A DNA stretch of 64,000 bases from Raoultibacter timonensis (GCF_900240215.1 NZ_LT964679.1:583970-647969), one strand, 5' to 3'. Positions 42,283 through 52,090 are shown, counted from the stretch's first letter. Numbers and translations are program-made. The notes: a model not told the origin generated them from the letters alone.

Positions 42283-42341
42283 GCACGACTTTGACAAGCA
42301 TAAGTATGCAAATTTGGCCGATCTGCTTGTCAAAGTCGTGC
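42283..42341. promoter_or_regulatory. 18-bp perfect inverted repeat enclosing the AbiEi/DUF559 promoter
   Basis: GCACGACTTTGACAAGCA (42283-42300) and TGCTTGTCAAAGTCGTGC (42324-42341) are exact complements, 23 bases apart. On the minus strand the TTGACA of one arm serves as a -35, and TGCATACTT in the spacer as a -10. The second arm then covers the transcription start, an ideal repressor arrangement. Confidence 0.7.
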
Positions 42342-42605
42342 ATTAGCAAGCATGCAATGCGATGCTGGGCAGAGCGGGTGCAGATCGCTTCGCCAAAGGC
42401 CCCGTTTGATCCTGCTTGGACGAATCGGCCGTCTAAAGATCGGGATCTGGCTCCATATGTTTGTTTGCTAGGGAAAGTCAAGCGGCTCTCTTGTCGGGTT
42501 GGGGCCGTCCGGCGCCCGCCTTGACGTCAATGCTATCGGTTGCCACCCAGGAGTTCCGCTATCGGCGCTATCGACGAGCCCTTTTCTCGCTGCTATGCGA
42601 GCAGC

Positions 42606-42869
42606 CTATTGCGACACCTCTATGTTCCAGTCGAAGATGTCGAGGGAAACCGTTTTCGATGGAAGGTCGCGTCCCTGCGAAAGGTAATATCCAGCAGCAG
42701 GAACGTTTCGTCGAGCAGCGTGTTTCGGTCGACGATGGATCCGAAAACCTGCTCCTTGTTTTCCTCCTGCATCAATAGCGGAGATGGGTGCTACGATGAT
42801 GTTGTAACTGTCTTTTCGGGCATCGCTCTCGCTTACCCATGCGATGCCGATTCGCTTGGGCGACTGTGA
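42606..42869 (-). pseudogene. Probable decayed gene fragment
   Basis: On the minus strand protein-like stretches change frame: IGIAWVSESDARKDSYNIIV and APISAID in one frame, then QEENKEQVFGSIVDRNTLLD and ETFLLLDITFRRDATFHRKR in another (42640-42772), then SLDIFDWNIEVSQ in the first frame up to a stop at 42606. Two frame changes and no ribosome site suggest a remnant of one small protein. I do not recognise the family. Apart from the operator at 42283-42341, nothing else is evident between 42242 and 43044. Confidence 0.4.
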
Positions 42870-43044
42870 GTACTGTACTATGTTACACTTAATTCTCGAC
42901 AGGCATCTTCCCGATACGACAATGAAAAGCTCTCTCAAAAGGGTGTCTTTCGTGCTGTTTCCAGGAGTCGTTAAACACACGAAGGATGCATCGGATCGAT
43001 TCCCCGTTTTACTTATCGGCAAAAGCAACGGAAGGGGCCTTCTG

Positions 43045-43812
43045 ATGGAAGATAATTTGCATGAAGTCGCAAAAGTGATGGGCGTGAACGAGCGGGACGT
43101 CAGCGCACTGTCCAAAATCCCTTTCGAGGGCAATATGATGAATCCTTGGGGCGATGAGTTCCCCGGTGTTTTTCGCACATTGGGCCTAACCCCTCATAAA
43201 ACGGTGTTGGATATCCCGTGCGGGCAAGGTGGCGTTTCGGTGTATCTCGCTCGGGAATACGGCGTAACGGTTGACGGCTACGACCTAGTGCAGGGCTTTG
43301 TCGAGAAGGCGAACGAGCATGCGGCGAGCTGCCGGGTCCGAGAGCTCTGCGAGTACCATGTAGGCGATATACGAGCGGCCCTTGGGAAAGGCAAGGAGTA
43401 CGATCTGCTTCTCTGGAGCGCGCCGCCTCATATATGGGAAGACTACAAGCGGACCATCGAGAATCTGAGAAGATGCGTGAAACACGGAGGCTATCTGGTC
43501 ATCGCGGATGCCTATTTGTATTCAGACGAACACAAAGCGACGTACCCCGATTACGAAACGCTTTCCGAGACGGTCGAGGCGTTCACGGAGTTCGGTGATA
43601 GGGTAGTGCAGTGCCATGACTACCGGGATGCCCTTTGGGCGAAAAATTACCGCACCGATAAGGAGGCCGTCGAGGCGGCGATAGAGAATGCTGAAAGCTT
43701 GGAGGAAAGGGAATCTTTGATGAGATACCTTGAAGAGCTCACCGAAAGCGAATCGGCCGATATCGAATGCTTGGGGCTCTACCTTGCGGTCCTGCAGATT
43801 CAGAAGAAGTGA
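43045..43812 (+). CDS. SAM-dependent methyltransferase (class I)
   Basis: 255 residues from ATG 43045 with GGAAGGGG upstream. TVLDIPCGQGGVSVYLAREY is the glycine-rich SAM-binding motif I, followed by VDGYDLVQGFVEKANEHAAS, YHVGDIRAALGKGKEYDLLL and GGYLVIADAYLYSD (motifs II-IV). The Rossmann methyltransferase domain covers about 20-170; the C-terminus is helical. Substrate unknown; small-molecule methyltransferases look like this, as do many unassigned homologues. It stands alone between accessory genes. Confidence 0.85.
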   Translation: MEDNLHEVAKVMGVNERDVSALSKIPFEGNMMNPWGDEFPGVFRTLGLTPHKTVLDIPCGQGGVSVYLAREYGVTVDGYDLVQGFVEKANEHAASCRVRELCEYHVGDIRAALGKGKEYDLLLWSAPPHIWEDYKRTIENLRRCVKHGGYLVIADAYLYSDEHKATYPDYETLSETVEAFTEFGDRVVQCHDYRDALWAKNYRTDKEAVEAAIENAESLEERESLMRYLEELTESESADIECLGLYLAVLQIQKK

Positions 43813-43902
43813 CGTTTCGCACATTGCAGCTTATCGAGGATGAGCGCTCACGGAACGCCATGGCTGCCCTTTTGCTGAGAAAAGCTTCCGACTCCGAATG
43901 AT

Positions 43903-44379
43903 TCATACGATGTGCGGTCTAATATCGTCGATGATCCGCAGCGCCGATTGCTCGATCCGATCCGAAAGAGCGGGAAGGTCGCTGAAATCGGGGTCGTCGA
44001 CGAGTACCGTTTCGAGTACCGAATAGTGGGGCATGTCCTCGATGCCTTCGTTCCATTCGGTATCTTTGAGCAGGTTCCAGTATGCCTTCTGTGTTGCTTC
44101 ATTCTGTCCCATGAGCCACAGCTCGAAGCGCATGTTCCGGTGGTTCAGGATGATCCCGTAGCGGAGCTCTCTGCTCCGGAGGAAATCGTCGGAGAACGCA
44201 AAGTACGTATAGTCGAGGTAGCCGGGCGATACGTTTCTCACCGTGTAGCCGTCTATCCGCGAAAACTGCCTGCGCAGCGACATGACGAACCTGACGAGCG
44301 CCTTGTAGGCGATTTGCGTCTCGCCGGTCTGCAAGCGCTCCTGGTATATCGCTATGCACTCGCTGACGTTTTTCTTCAT
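43903..44379 (-). CDS. DUF7000-family protein
   Basis: 158 residues from ATG 44379. The start MKKNVSECIAIYQERLQTGE and IAYKALVRFVMSLRRQF, with GYLDYTYFAFSDDFLRSREL and KAYWNLLKDTEWNEG, match the DUF7000 group of small cytoplasmic proteins. No function is established; residues suggest an alpha/beta fold with no catalytic motif. It is convergent with the methyltransferase, about 90 bases apart. Confidence 0.75.
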   Translation of the reverse strand: MKKNVSECIAIYQERLQTGETQIAYKALVRFVMSLRRQFSRIDGYTVRNVSPGYLDYTYFAFSDDFLRSRELRYGIILNHRNMRFELWLMGQNEATQKAYWNLLKDTEWNEGIEDMPHYSVLETVLVDDPDFSDLPALSDRIEQSALRIIDDIRPHIV

Positions 44380-44548
44380 GGACGCATTCCTTTTCCGTGA
44401 TGCCGGTCGAAGCGGGCGCGCATTCGTCGCCACAGCGCAGCACGAGCGATGTGGAGCATCCGTCGCAGGCACGCATATCCGGAAGGTCTTTCCTATCATG
44501 TAAGTATACCGTACGGTCGACTTTTCGCGGACGCGGCGGGAGGCGGGC

Positions 44549-44554
44549 TATAAT
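44549..44554 (+). promoter_or_regulatory. -10 box of the DUF3810 gene
   Basis: TATAAT at 44549-44554; transcript start expected near 44561, leader of about 30 bases containing GGAG at 44581. No clear -35. Confidence 0.5.
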
Positions 44555-44590
44555 GGACGCCCAAGCGAAACCTACCACGCGGAGCGTGAT

Positions 44591-45760
44591 ATGAAGAAGT
44601 TCTTTCTCAAGCGGATGCTGTGCATCCCCCTCGGTATCGTCGCGCTCATCGCGACGTGGTACGCCCGTGCCAATCCCGATTGGACGGAGCAGGTGTTCAG
44701 CCGATCGGTGTATCCCGCCCTGTCTTCGGCGGTGGGCTTTCTTCCGTCGCTCGTGAGCTTTTCGGTGGCCGAGTGGGTTGCCGTGCTGTTCCTCCTGTTC
44801 TGCCTCGGCTATATCGTCTACTACGTCCGTAAGATCGTCAAAGGCGAAGGCGGGCGCAGCGTACCTTCGACGCAAGGCGAAGCGGCAAAAGCATCGAGCG
44901 GCGGACGCGGTATGATCGCCTATCGCGGCATCATGGGTGCGGTTGCGATATGCTGCGTGGTGTACTTCCTGTTCACGTTTTTGTGCGGGCTGAACTACTA
45001 CCGTTACACGTTCACCTCCTACACCGGCTATGATGTGGAGCAATCCGAGCAGGGGACGGAAGAGCGCCGTGACGAGCTCGTGCAGCTGTGCACGACGCTT
45101 GCGGACGGCATGGGCCAGGCGAGAGAAGAGCTGGGAAGCGATACCGACCCCTATACCGCCGATCCCGGAGATTTCGAGCGTTATGCGCGCGAATCGGTGT
45201 CGGCGATCGAGGAGCTCGCCGAGCAGTATCCCGTCTTGGACAGGCCGCTGTACTCGCCGCCGAAGCCGGTGCTTATGTCGGGGTTGCTGTCGGATATGGA
45301 CATAGGAGGCATATTCGTCCCGTTCACGATGGAATCGAACATCAACGTCGATGGGCCGTTCTTCACGATCCCCTCGACGATGGCCCATGAGCTTGCGCAT
45401 CAGTGCGGATTCATGCGCGAGGACGAAGCGAACTTCATAGCGTATCTGGCGTGCAGGGAATCAGACGACCCCCTGATGCGCTACAGCGGGTATCTGCTGG
45501 CGTTCGACCGATCCCTTGCCGCCCTGAGGAAGGTCGATCCCGAGGCGGCCTCGGCGATAAAGGCGAGCCTGCCCGAGGCGGTGCTGCGCGATATGGCGCA
45601 GCGCGAGCGGTTCTGGGCCGAGCACGAGGGAATCGTCTCCGACGTGTCCAACGCCGCCAACGACACCTACCTCAAAGCCAACAACCAGACCCATGGGGTG
45701 CAGAGCTACGGCAGGATGGTCGAGCTGCTGCTGGCAGAGCAGCGTGCTGCTGCCGAGTAG
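44591..45760 (+). CDS. DUF3810 membrane protein with HExxH metalloprotease motif
   Basis: 389 residues. Three transmembrane helices lie in the first 150 residues (IPLGIVALIATWYA, VAVLFLLFCLGYIVYYV, VAICCVVYFLFTFLCG). The extracytoplasmic-looking C-terminal domain contains TMAHELAHQCGFMREDEANF: HELAH plus a downstream Glu, the gluzincin-type zinc site. DUF3810 proteins are believed to be membrane metallopeptidases, with unknown substrate. GGAG lies close to the ATG. It precedes the S8 protease with a 260-base gap, so there is no evidence of shared transcription. Confidence 0.87.
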   Translation: MKKFFLKRMLCIPLGIVALIATWYARANPDWTEQVFSRSVYPALSSAVGFLPSLVSFSVAEWVAVLFLLFCLGYIVYYVRKIVKGEGGRSVPSTQGEAAKASSGGRGMIAYRGIMGAVAICCVVYFLFTFLCGLNYYRYTFTSYTGYDVEQSEQGTEERRDELVQLCTTLADGMGQAREELGSDTDPYTADPGDFERYARESVSAIEELAEQYPVLDRPLYSPPKPVLMSGLLSDMDIGGIFVPFTMESNINVDGPFFTIPSTMAHELAHQCGFMREDEANFIAYLACRESDDPLMRYSGYLLAFDRSLAALRKVDPEAASAIKASLPEAVLRDMAQRERFWAEHEGIVSDVSNAANDTYLKANNQTHGVQSYGRMVELLLAEQRAAAE

Positions 45761-45892
45761 CCCGCAGTGCGCGAACCCGCAGGTCGGATCAAGCCCTCAT
45801 CCCGCTTCACCGCTCTCGGGATAGGTGCCGTGCCACGCAGGCCGCGCTTCGCGCTGTCCGGCTGGCGGCGCAGCGAATGCTCGGTCGTGTGT

Positions 45893-45900
45893 GATACAAT
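45893..45900 (+). promoter_or_regulatory. Extended -10 upstream of the S8 protease gene
   Basis: TGATACAAT (45892-45900) is an extended -10. The start would fall near 45907, leaving a leader of about 114 bases to ATG 46021. Confidence 0.5.
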
Positions 45901-46020
45901 CTTTCCCGTGAAAAGCCCGGGGACTTTCTCGTCTCTAATATGGAATATCTTCCATAAATATGAGCGCGCCACGGAGCTTTTCGAAAGCGCGGTACGCATC
46001 GTCGAATCGGGAGTAGCACT

Positions 46021-49000
46021 ATGGAACACCGAAGCCAGCGTCATCGAACCACCCGTTCTCTTTTCGTTTTCCTGCTCAGCTTGCATCTTGCGTTCTCTTT
46101 GATGCCGAGCGTCTCTTCGTCTGCGGCCGCCGAACCTGCGGGCGTATCGATGCTGTCGGACGCCCGCATTCAGGAAATGGTCACACGCGATCACGTCGAG
46201 GGCGAAGCGGTGGTTCTCGTCGACAACGTTACTGAACCTGCGGGCATATCGGCACGGTCGGTCGATCTTCTCGATTCCGCCGAAACACTCATGTCGGTAT
46301 CGGGGGCCGTGTACGCCGAAACCGTTGCGAACGGGCCGACGGCCTCTGACGACGCGGATGCCCTGTCGCTGATGAGCGACAGCGAAGCGTATCGGGATGG
46401 CGATGCGCTCTCGATCAAGCTGGTGGCCGGCGACGGCCTGTCAACCGAGGAGCTGCTCGACTTGTTGCGAGACGATCCCCGGGTGCTCATGGCTGAGCCC
46501 AATTACCGGTATTCCTACGACGATGAAGTCGGTTTCGGGGCGGTGGGTGCAAGCGGGATCGGGCAGTCCGAGATTTCCGCTTCATCGAATCCGACGGGCG
46601 CGATCGAGCCCTTGGCGCCTACGACGCCGCTCGACCTCACCGATTATCAGTGGGCGTACGAGAACGACGGTGCCACGCTTGCGGGCGAGGCCACCGAGAT
46701 CGGCTTCGATGTGAAACCTCCTTCTTGGGCCAGCGATCGGACCCATCCTATCGCAGATAACGCAAAAGGCACGATCGCCGTGATCGATACCGGCATAGAC
46801 TACACCCATCCCGACCTCAGCCCTGTCGTGCGCAGCGACATGCAAAGCTATATCGACCCGAATGGAGCATACGCCTCGAGCGGCGCCCACGGGTACAATA
46901 CAGGGTCCGATCAAAGCCCGGCAGACCCCATGGATACGTCTGGCCACGGGACGCACTGCGCGGGCATCATCGCCGGCGCGTGGAACGACTTCGGCATCAG
47001 CGGCATTGCGAACGGCGTTAAGCTCGTAGCCGTCAGAGCCGTAGACGTGACAAGCGGATCGATCATCGACGGATACGGCTATCTGGCGGCCGCCGTCGAA
47101 GGCGGCCTGAGCGATCTGGTGGCGATCAACAACTCTTGGGGATACCGCTATCCCTCGCAGATATTCTCGGTGGCGGTTACCGAGCTCGGCAAGCTCGGGG
47201 CCGTTTCCGTCGTCGCCTCGGGCAACGACGGCCACGACAATGATGCGATGGCCGAGCTGGCCTCGACGCTGCAATCGAACCCTTACGCCGTGGTCGTCGA
47301 TTCCTCGACGGCGAACGGAGCACTGTCGGTCTTCAGCAATTTCGGTGCGGCGACAACCGATATCGTGGCGCCCGGTTCGCGCATCCTCTCGACCGTGCCG
47401 ATGGCGCAGGCGAGCTATCATCCCGAAGCGGTGTCGAGCAGCTTCGTCTACGAAAGCTACGGATCGGCGTTCGCCACAGATGCGCACGCTGTGCTGTACG
47501 GAAGCGAAGAGGATGCGGTTGCCGCTGTGAATCCGATTGGCAGCCAGGATACTTCGGTGCATTACGACCCAAACGATGCGGGGAGTTCCTGGAAGATCGC
47601 GCCGGCGGAGATGGAGGCGCATGCGGGAGGCACGATCAGCGCAACGGCCTACATGGCAATCGAGGTGCCTGCGGCAGACCAGGCATCGGTCAACCGCTTC
47701 GGTCTGCATGCGTATGCCAACAAGACAACGACGATTCCCTATTTCGCGGCGAAGGTATCGCTGAAGGTGCGCGACAAGGGCACGTCTGCCGAGACGTGGC
47801 TCTCCTCGCAGGATGTGGTCAGCGCCGAGGGGAACAGCTGGGCCGGTCTCTCGGTCAGAATCGATGAGCTGCTCGGCGATACCTACGAGCTGGTGTGGGA
47901 AGGCGATCGGATGCTTGCGAAGATCGATTTCGGATTCGTCGACACCGCTGATCCCGCCTGCGCTCTCTACATCGATTCCGTCGGGGTTGCCGGCTATGCC
48001 TCCGACGTAGCCTATGATTACAAGGACGGCACTTCGATGGCGACGCCGGCGGTAACCGGCGCAGCGGGCGTGCTGGCGAAGAGCGAGGACGACTCGGGTA
48101 CTGCCGGAAAGCGGGCGAAGCTCCGCGCAGCCAGCCTGAAGGGGAGCACGGCCGCCCTCGACGGGAGGTTCGCCGATCTCTGCACGTCGGGAGGCTCGCT
48201 TGACCTTTCGGTCGATCCGAGCAACTACGCTCCCGTCATCAACTCCGCTTCGGTCGAGGACTCAGGCGGAACCGCCACGGTCACGCTCGAAGGATACTTC
48301 TTCGGATCAACGGCGGGAACGGTGAGCATCGGGGGAAGCCAGGCGGTGGTTCAGAGGTGGACCGACAACGAGATCACGGTGGCGTGGCCTGCGCAGCTGG
48401 CGAGTGGATCGCAGGTCGTACGGGTTGAGAAAGCCATAGGACGAGCCGGCCAGAAGACCTTCGTGTTCGAGATGGCCGATCCTTCCCCCGAGACCGCCCT
48501 GCTCGATATCCAGTACCGTTTGCCTTCGGCTGACGAAGGGTATCCCTCCGGTGCCCTCGTGCGAGCCCTGTGCGGCTTGCATGGAAGCATCTACTTTCTT
48601 GCCGAGGAGGATACGACGACCCAGACATCGAACATGTCTTTGTGGGCGTTCGACCCCAATGGGCAAACATGGAAGCGGTGTAGTGATCTTCCCGGAAACG
48701 TCTCGTTCTTCTTCAACGCGAACGAGCCGGGAAGGCGCTCCATGACGACTTACGATGGAAGGATCCTGGTCAGCGGCATGGGCGTGCGGGGTGATAGCAT
48801 CGAGCAGATAATCTGCGCCTACGATCCGCTGACGGACGGTTGGGAGCTGCTCGACGGCTCATCGGTTGCCCCGAGCGCCACTCTGGTCAACTGCGACGAG
48901 GAGCTGCTCTTCATCGGGGGATCGACGTTCAGCGAAAGTGCAGGAGGCTTCGTCGCCGAATCCGCCATCGTCGTTTACGATCCGGTGACGGGCGGTGTTT

Positions 49001-49902
49001 CGAAGGTGGGCGATCTTCCGCGGGCAACCGCGTCGGTCACGGCCGCAGTCAACGGCAGCACGGTGTATGCGACGAGTTCCGAAGCCTCGAACTCGCAGGC
49101 TTTGATGATGGCGAGGATAGCGAAAACCGACCAAGGGTATTCGGTCGACGACATCTCGTCGGTTCTCCCGGACGCCGACCCTGCGCGGGCGAACCACCGA
49201 TCCCTGACGGCAACGCGCGACGGACTCATGCTGACCGGCTTCAGCGCGGTCGGGCAGGGAGGCGCTCTTCTCGATCAAGACACCTACGATCTCGACGTTT
49301 CGCAGATCGATCAGGGCGCGAGGTTCGAGGACTTCGGCAAGCGCGCTTCTCGGGAGGCGCTCTTCTATCCCGCCTCCACAGCCTACGACGGCCGCTACTA
49401 CGTCGTGGGGGCATCGTATTACGAGGACGGGGGATACGCGTTGAGGGCGGAGGCTGTAAGCACTCGCGAGCAGCCCGGCGACCTATACGACATCACGTAT
49501 CATAATGTGGCGGACAGCGAGCACGGCAATGCTGTGCACTACTCGCCGACGAGCCTGCCGCTTTCGCTCGAGAGCGCAAACCGCGAAGGCGCGACTTTCG
49601 AGGGCTGGTATGCCGACGAGGCCTTCTCGGGCAGCACGCTGTCGTCGCTCGATGCGGGAACCGTCGGCTCTGTGGAGCTCTGGGCTCGATGGACCGGCGC
49701 AACGCCTGGCGAAGATCCGAACCCTGCTGACGTGCCCGATAACAAAACGCATACGCTGAGCAAAGTCGGCGATGACGGCATGGCGATGGTGTCCCTCGCT
49801 GCCCTTGCAGTAGCGGCATGCTTGTTGGCGCTTTATGCGGTGCGGCGCACGAGCGGAGCACCGAATGGGAAGCGGCGGGATCCCTCTGCGCCTCGATACT
49901 GA
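46021..49902 (+). CDS. Giant cell-surface S8 (subtilisin-like) protease with kelch-like propeller and InlB-type repeat
   Basis: 1293 residues. Signal peptide at 1-38 (LFVFLLSLHLAFSLMPSVSS). A propeptide precedes the S8 catalytic triad: Asp256 (IAVIDTGIDYTHPDLS), His309 (SGHGTHCAGI), Ser672 (DGTSMATPAV); an insert of about 250 residues separates His and Ser. Then an IPT/TIG-type segment (GTATVTLEGYFFGSTAGTVS), a kelch-like propeller (about 830-1150, e.g. WKRCSDLPGNV, YDPLTDGWELL, YDPVTGGVSKVGDLP), an InlB-B-type repeat (TFEGWYADEAFSGS ... WARWTG), and a C-terminal sorting-like tail LSKVGDD, one helix and a basic end. It is probably anchored to the wall and degrades or binds host or competitor proteins (inference). 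Target unknown. Confidence 0.9.
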   Translation: MEHRSQRHRTTRSLFVFLLSLHLAFSLMPSVSSSAAAEPAGVSMLSDARIQEMVTRDHVEGEAVVLVDNVTEPAGISARSVDLLDSAETLMSVSGAVYAETVANGPTASDDADALSLMSDSEAYRDGDALSIKLVAGDGLSTEELLDLLRDDPRVLMAEPNYRYSYDDEVGFGAVGASGIGQSEISASSNPTGAIEPLAPTTPLDLTDYQWAYENDGATLAGEATEIGFDVKPPSWASDRTHPIADNAKGTIAVIDTGIDYTHPDLSPVVRSDMQSYIDPNGAYASSGAHGYNTGSDQSPADPMDTSGHGTHCAGIIAGAWNDFGISGIANGVKLVAVRAVDVTSGSIIDGYGYLAAAVEGGLSDLVAINNSWGYRYPSQIFSVAVTELGKLGAVSVVASGNDGHDNDAMAELASTLQSNPYAVVVDSSTANGALSVFSNFGAATTDIVAPGSRILSTVPMAQASYHPEAVSSSFVYESYGSAFATDAHAVLYGSEEDAVAAVNPIGSQDTSVHYDPNDAGSSWKIAPAEMEAHAGGTISATAYMAIEVPAADQASVNRFGLHAYANKTTTIPYFAAKVSLKVRDKGTSAETWLSSQDVVSAEGNSWAGLSVRIDELLGDTYELVWEGDRMLAKIDFGFVDTADPACALYIDSVGVAGYASDVAYDYKDGTSMATPAVTGAAGVLAKSEDDSGTAGKRAKLRAASLKGSTAALDGRFADLCTSGGSLDLSVDPSNYAPVINSASVEDSGGTATVTLEGYFFGSTAGTVSIGGSQAVVQRWTDNEITVAWPAQLASGSQVVRVEKAIGRAGQKTFVFEMADPSPETALLDIQYRLPSADEGYPSGALVRALCGLHGSIYFLAEEDTTTQTSNMSLWAFDPNGQTWKRCSDLPGNVSFFFNANEPGRRSMTTYDGRILVSGMGVRGDSIEQIICAYDPLTDGWELLDGSSVAPSATLVNCDEELLFIGGSTFSESAGGFVAESAIVVYDPVTGGVSKVGDLPRATASVTAAVNGSTVYATSSEASNSQALMMARIAKTDQGYSVDDISSVLPDADPARANHRSLTATRDGLMLTGFSAVGQGGALLDQDTYDLDVSQIDQGARFEDFGKRASREALFYPASTAYDGRYYVVGASYYEDGGYALRAEAVSTREQPGDLYDITYHNVADSEHGNAVHYSPTSLPLSLESANREGATFEGWYADEAFSGSTLSSLDAGTVGSVELWARWTGATPGEDPNPADVPDNKTHTLSKVGDDGMAMVSLAALAVAACLLALYAVRRTSGAPNGKRRDPSAPRY

Positions 49903-50021
49903 TCCTCGGATGCCCGTTATGCGGTGATCGACGTTCTTGGGAGTCTCTCAACTGCCGATCGGCTCGCCGTCTTGGGTAATCCGAAGTTTCGAGCCGATCG
50001 GGTCTTTCTGGTATCTAGTCA

Positions 50022-50054
50022 GGAAGGGGGCGCGCCACGCCCCCTTCCTTTTTT
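50022..50054 (+). terminator. Rho-independent terminator of the S8 protease gene
   Basis: GGAAGGGGGCG (50022-50032) pairs with CGCCCCCTTCC (50038-50048), followed by six T. Confidence 0.92.
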
Positions 50055-50093
50055 GTTCATGATCGGCTTGCGCGGTGTCGATTCGCTTTGCTG

Positions 50094-51680
50094 TTAGACG
50101 GCCTCGTAGGCCCTGCTGCGCGCCTTCTTCTTGTTCGAATCGCCCTGCCGCCGGTCGTTGCGGGCTTTTTGGGCGCGCCCGTCGCCCCGGGCATCCTTGC
50201 TCGCGGTATTCCTCTTGCCTCGGCTCTTGAAGCCGCCGCTCTTATGGTCGGCGGGAGCTCCCGAACGTTTTCTCTTGGCGTTCCCGTCTGCCTTTTTGCC
50301 CGGCTTTTTCTGCATGGGCTTTCGCGCGGAAGACTCGATGTCTTTCAGCCGATCGAATTGCTCGTCTCCGCCCATCAGCATCTCGGCTAAGGCGACGGCA
50401 ACGTTTCTTTCGGAACCTTCGAACAAATCGTTTTCAAGAAGGCTGTCAACGAGCTTGCGCGCTGCTTTCCCCGGGTGGCGTCCTGCCGCCTGCCCCCCGA
50501 TGATTTCCTGGGCTGCGCGCGCTATGGCCTTGTCCATGATCTCGTTGCTGGTTGGGAGGTTCCGCTCTTCGATGGTGTGCCCCGTGTACTTCATGAGAGC
50601 ACGCAGCGTTGCCTGCTGCTTCCCGCTGCATACGAGCGTTTGGGATATGCCTCGTCTTCCTGCGCGGCCGGTGCGCCCGATGCGGTGCACGTAGTATTCG
50701 AAGCTCTGCGGCAGGTCGTAGTTGACGACCACGTCGATATCGTCAACGTCGATGCCGCGTGCGGCCACGTCGGTCGCGATGAGCGCATGCACTCGTCCGC
50801 TGCGAAAACCCTGCATTACCTGGCTGCGGGCGGCCTGCGTCATGTCGCCGTGGAGCCCGGATGCCTTGAAGCCCTGCTTGCGAAGCATCTCGGCCAATTC
50901 GTCGACCATCGACTTCGTGTTGCAGAACACGACGGACCGTTGCCCGTTCGCGTGCATGAGAAGGCTGAGGACGTCTTTTTTCTTAGCCTGTGCAACGCGG
51001 TAGTACGTCTGCTCGATATCGGCTTGGTTTTCCTTGCCGGCGAGCGTTTCGACGGTCAGCGGATCGGTGAGGAAGGTGTTTGAGATCTTCAGCAACGGAG
51101 CCGACATGGTTGCCGAGAACAGTACCGTTTGGCGTTCGTCGGGCGTTGCGGTCAAGATGGTCTCGATATCGTCGATGAAACCCATGTTGAGCATCTCGTC
51201 CGCTTCGTCCAAAACGACGGTTTGGATCCGATCCAGCTTAAGGGTCTTGCGGCGCATGTGATCCATGAGGCGTCCCGGTGTGCCGATAACGATGTTCGCG
51301 TGGCGCAGCTGCTTGATCTGATCGTTCATGGCGGATCCGCCGTACACGACAGCGAGCGACACGCCTTCTTTGTACTTCGAAAACTTTTTCATTTCGACGT
51401 ATATCTGCATGGCGAGCTCGCGGGTGGGCGATAGTACGAGTACCTGCGCGTGGTGCGAGGAACCGTCGACGCCTTCGATTGCGGGAATGGCGAAAGCACC
51501 CGTTTTGCCCGATCCGGTGCAGCTGCGTCCGATCAGATCGCGTCCCTCGAGAAGCAAGGGGATGGCGCTTGCCTGGATATTCGTGGGCTTGGTATAGCCG
51601 ATCTCGTCGATCGCTCTGATGACGTGCGGGGTAAGCGGCATATCGCTGAATGCCGCAGGGCGGTTCTGGTTATTGATCAT
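50094..51680 (-). CDS. DEAD-box ATP-dependent RNA helicase
   Basis: 528 residues. Motifs in order: Q motif (PTNIQASAIPLLLEGRDLIG), TGSGKT, PTRELAMQ, VLDEADEMLNMGF (DEAD), SATM, and in the second domain VFCNTKSMVDELAE, ATDVAARGIDVDD and HRIGRTGRAGRRG. A long basic, Arg/Lys/Gly-rich tail (about 440-528) binds RNA, as in CshA/DeaD-type helicases that act in ribosome assembly and mRNA decay. GAGGAGAC precedes ATG 51680. The upstream gap (51681-52090) may hold a long 5' leader, as seen for cold-induced helicases. Confidence 0.95.
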   Translation of the reverse strand: MINNQNRPAAFSDMPLTPHVIRAIDEIGYTKPTNIQASAIPLLLEGRDLIGRSCTGSGKTGAFAIPAIEGVDGSSHHAQVLVLSPTRELAMQIYVEMKKFSKYKEGVSLAVVYGGSAMNDQIKQLRHANIVIGTPGRLMDHMRRKTLKLDRIQTVVLDEADEMLNMGFIDDIETILTATPDERQTVLFSATMSAPLLKISNTFLTDPLTVETLAGKENQADIEQTYYRVAQAKKKDVLSLLMHANGQRSVVFCNTKSMVDELAEMLRKQGFKASGLHGDMTQAARSQVMQGFRSGRVHALIATDVAARGIDVDDIDVVVNYDLPQSFEYYVHRIGRTGRAGRRGISQTLVCSGKQQATLRALMKYTGHTIEERNLPTSNEIMDKAIARAAQEIIGGQAAGRHPGKAARKLVDSLLENDLFEGSERNVAVALAEMLMGGDEQFDRLKDIESSARKPMQKKPGKKADGNAKRKRSGAPADHKSGGFKSRGKRNTASKDARGDGRAQKARNDRRQGDSNKKKARSRAYEAV

Positions 51681-52090
51681 GTCTCCTCATTCGACGTACT
51701 GCGGTTAGTTGCGGGCTGTGTGCGGCGAACGCAGGTATCGCGGGTGCGATCCGCAGCGTCGTCGTTTCTGCGCGCAGCAAAATACCATCCACCCGTCAAA
51801 CAAAGAGATAACCTTATTTGCAAGGGAAGAGTCTTACACTACATGAATCATTGGGAAGATGGATCATGTGGATGGCCTCTAGCGTTCGTGTAGTATAGCG
51901 ATACGGCAAGCTCTTTGTGTCGGCAACGCAAAGAGAACCCAAGAAAACCGCTATTTCGTACAAATGCGGCGCTGGCTTCCTCCTGTTCCGTGCTCTCGTT
52001 GAGGCTTTTTCGTCCCGACCAAACCGCATGCTCTTTTCAGGCGGTATAATGGCGAGTGTTTCAATCGAGCAAGTGAATAGGGAGGACAGC
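51681..52090. other. 410-base gap: leader and promoters, one stem-loop
   Basis: Apart from the helicase leader I see one hairpin, CTCTTTGTGT/ACGCAAAGAG (51911-51935) with a 5-base loop and no T-tract, and TATAAT (52045-52050) as the -10 of the DUF2510 gene. No protein-like frame is convincing. Confidence 0.5.
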
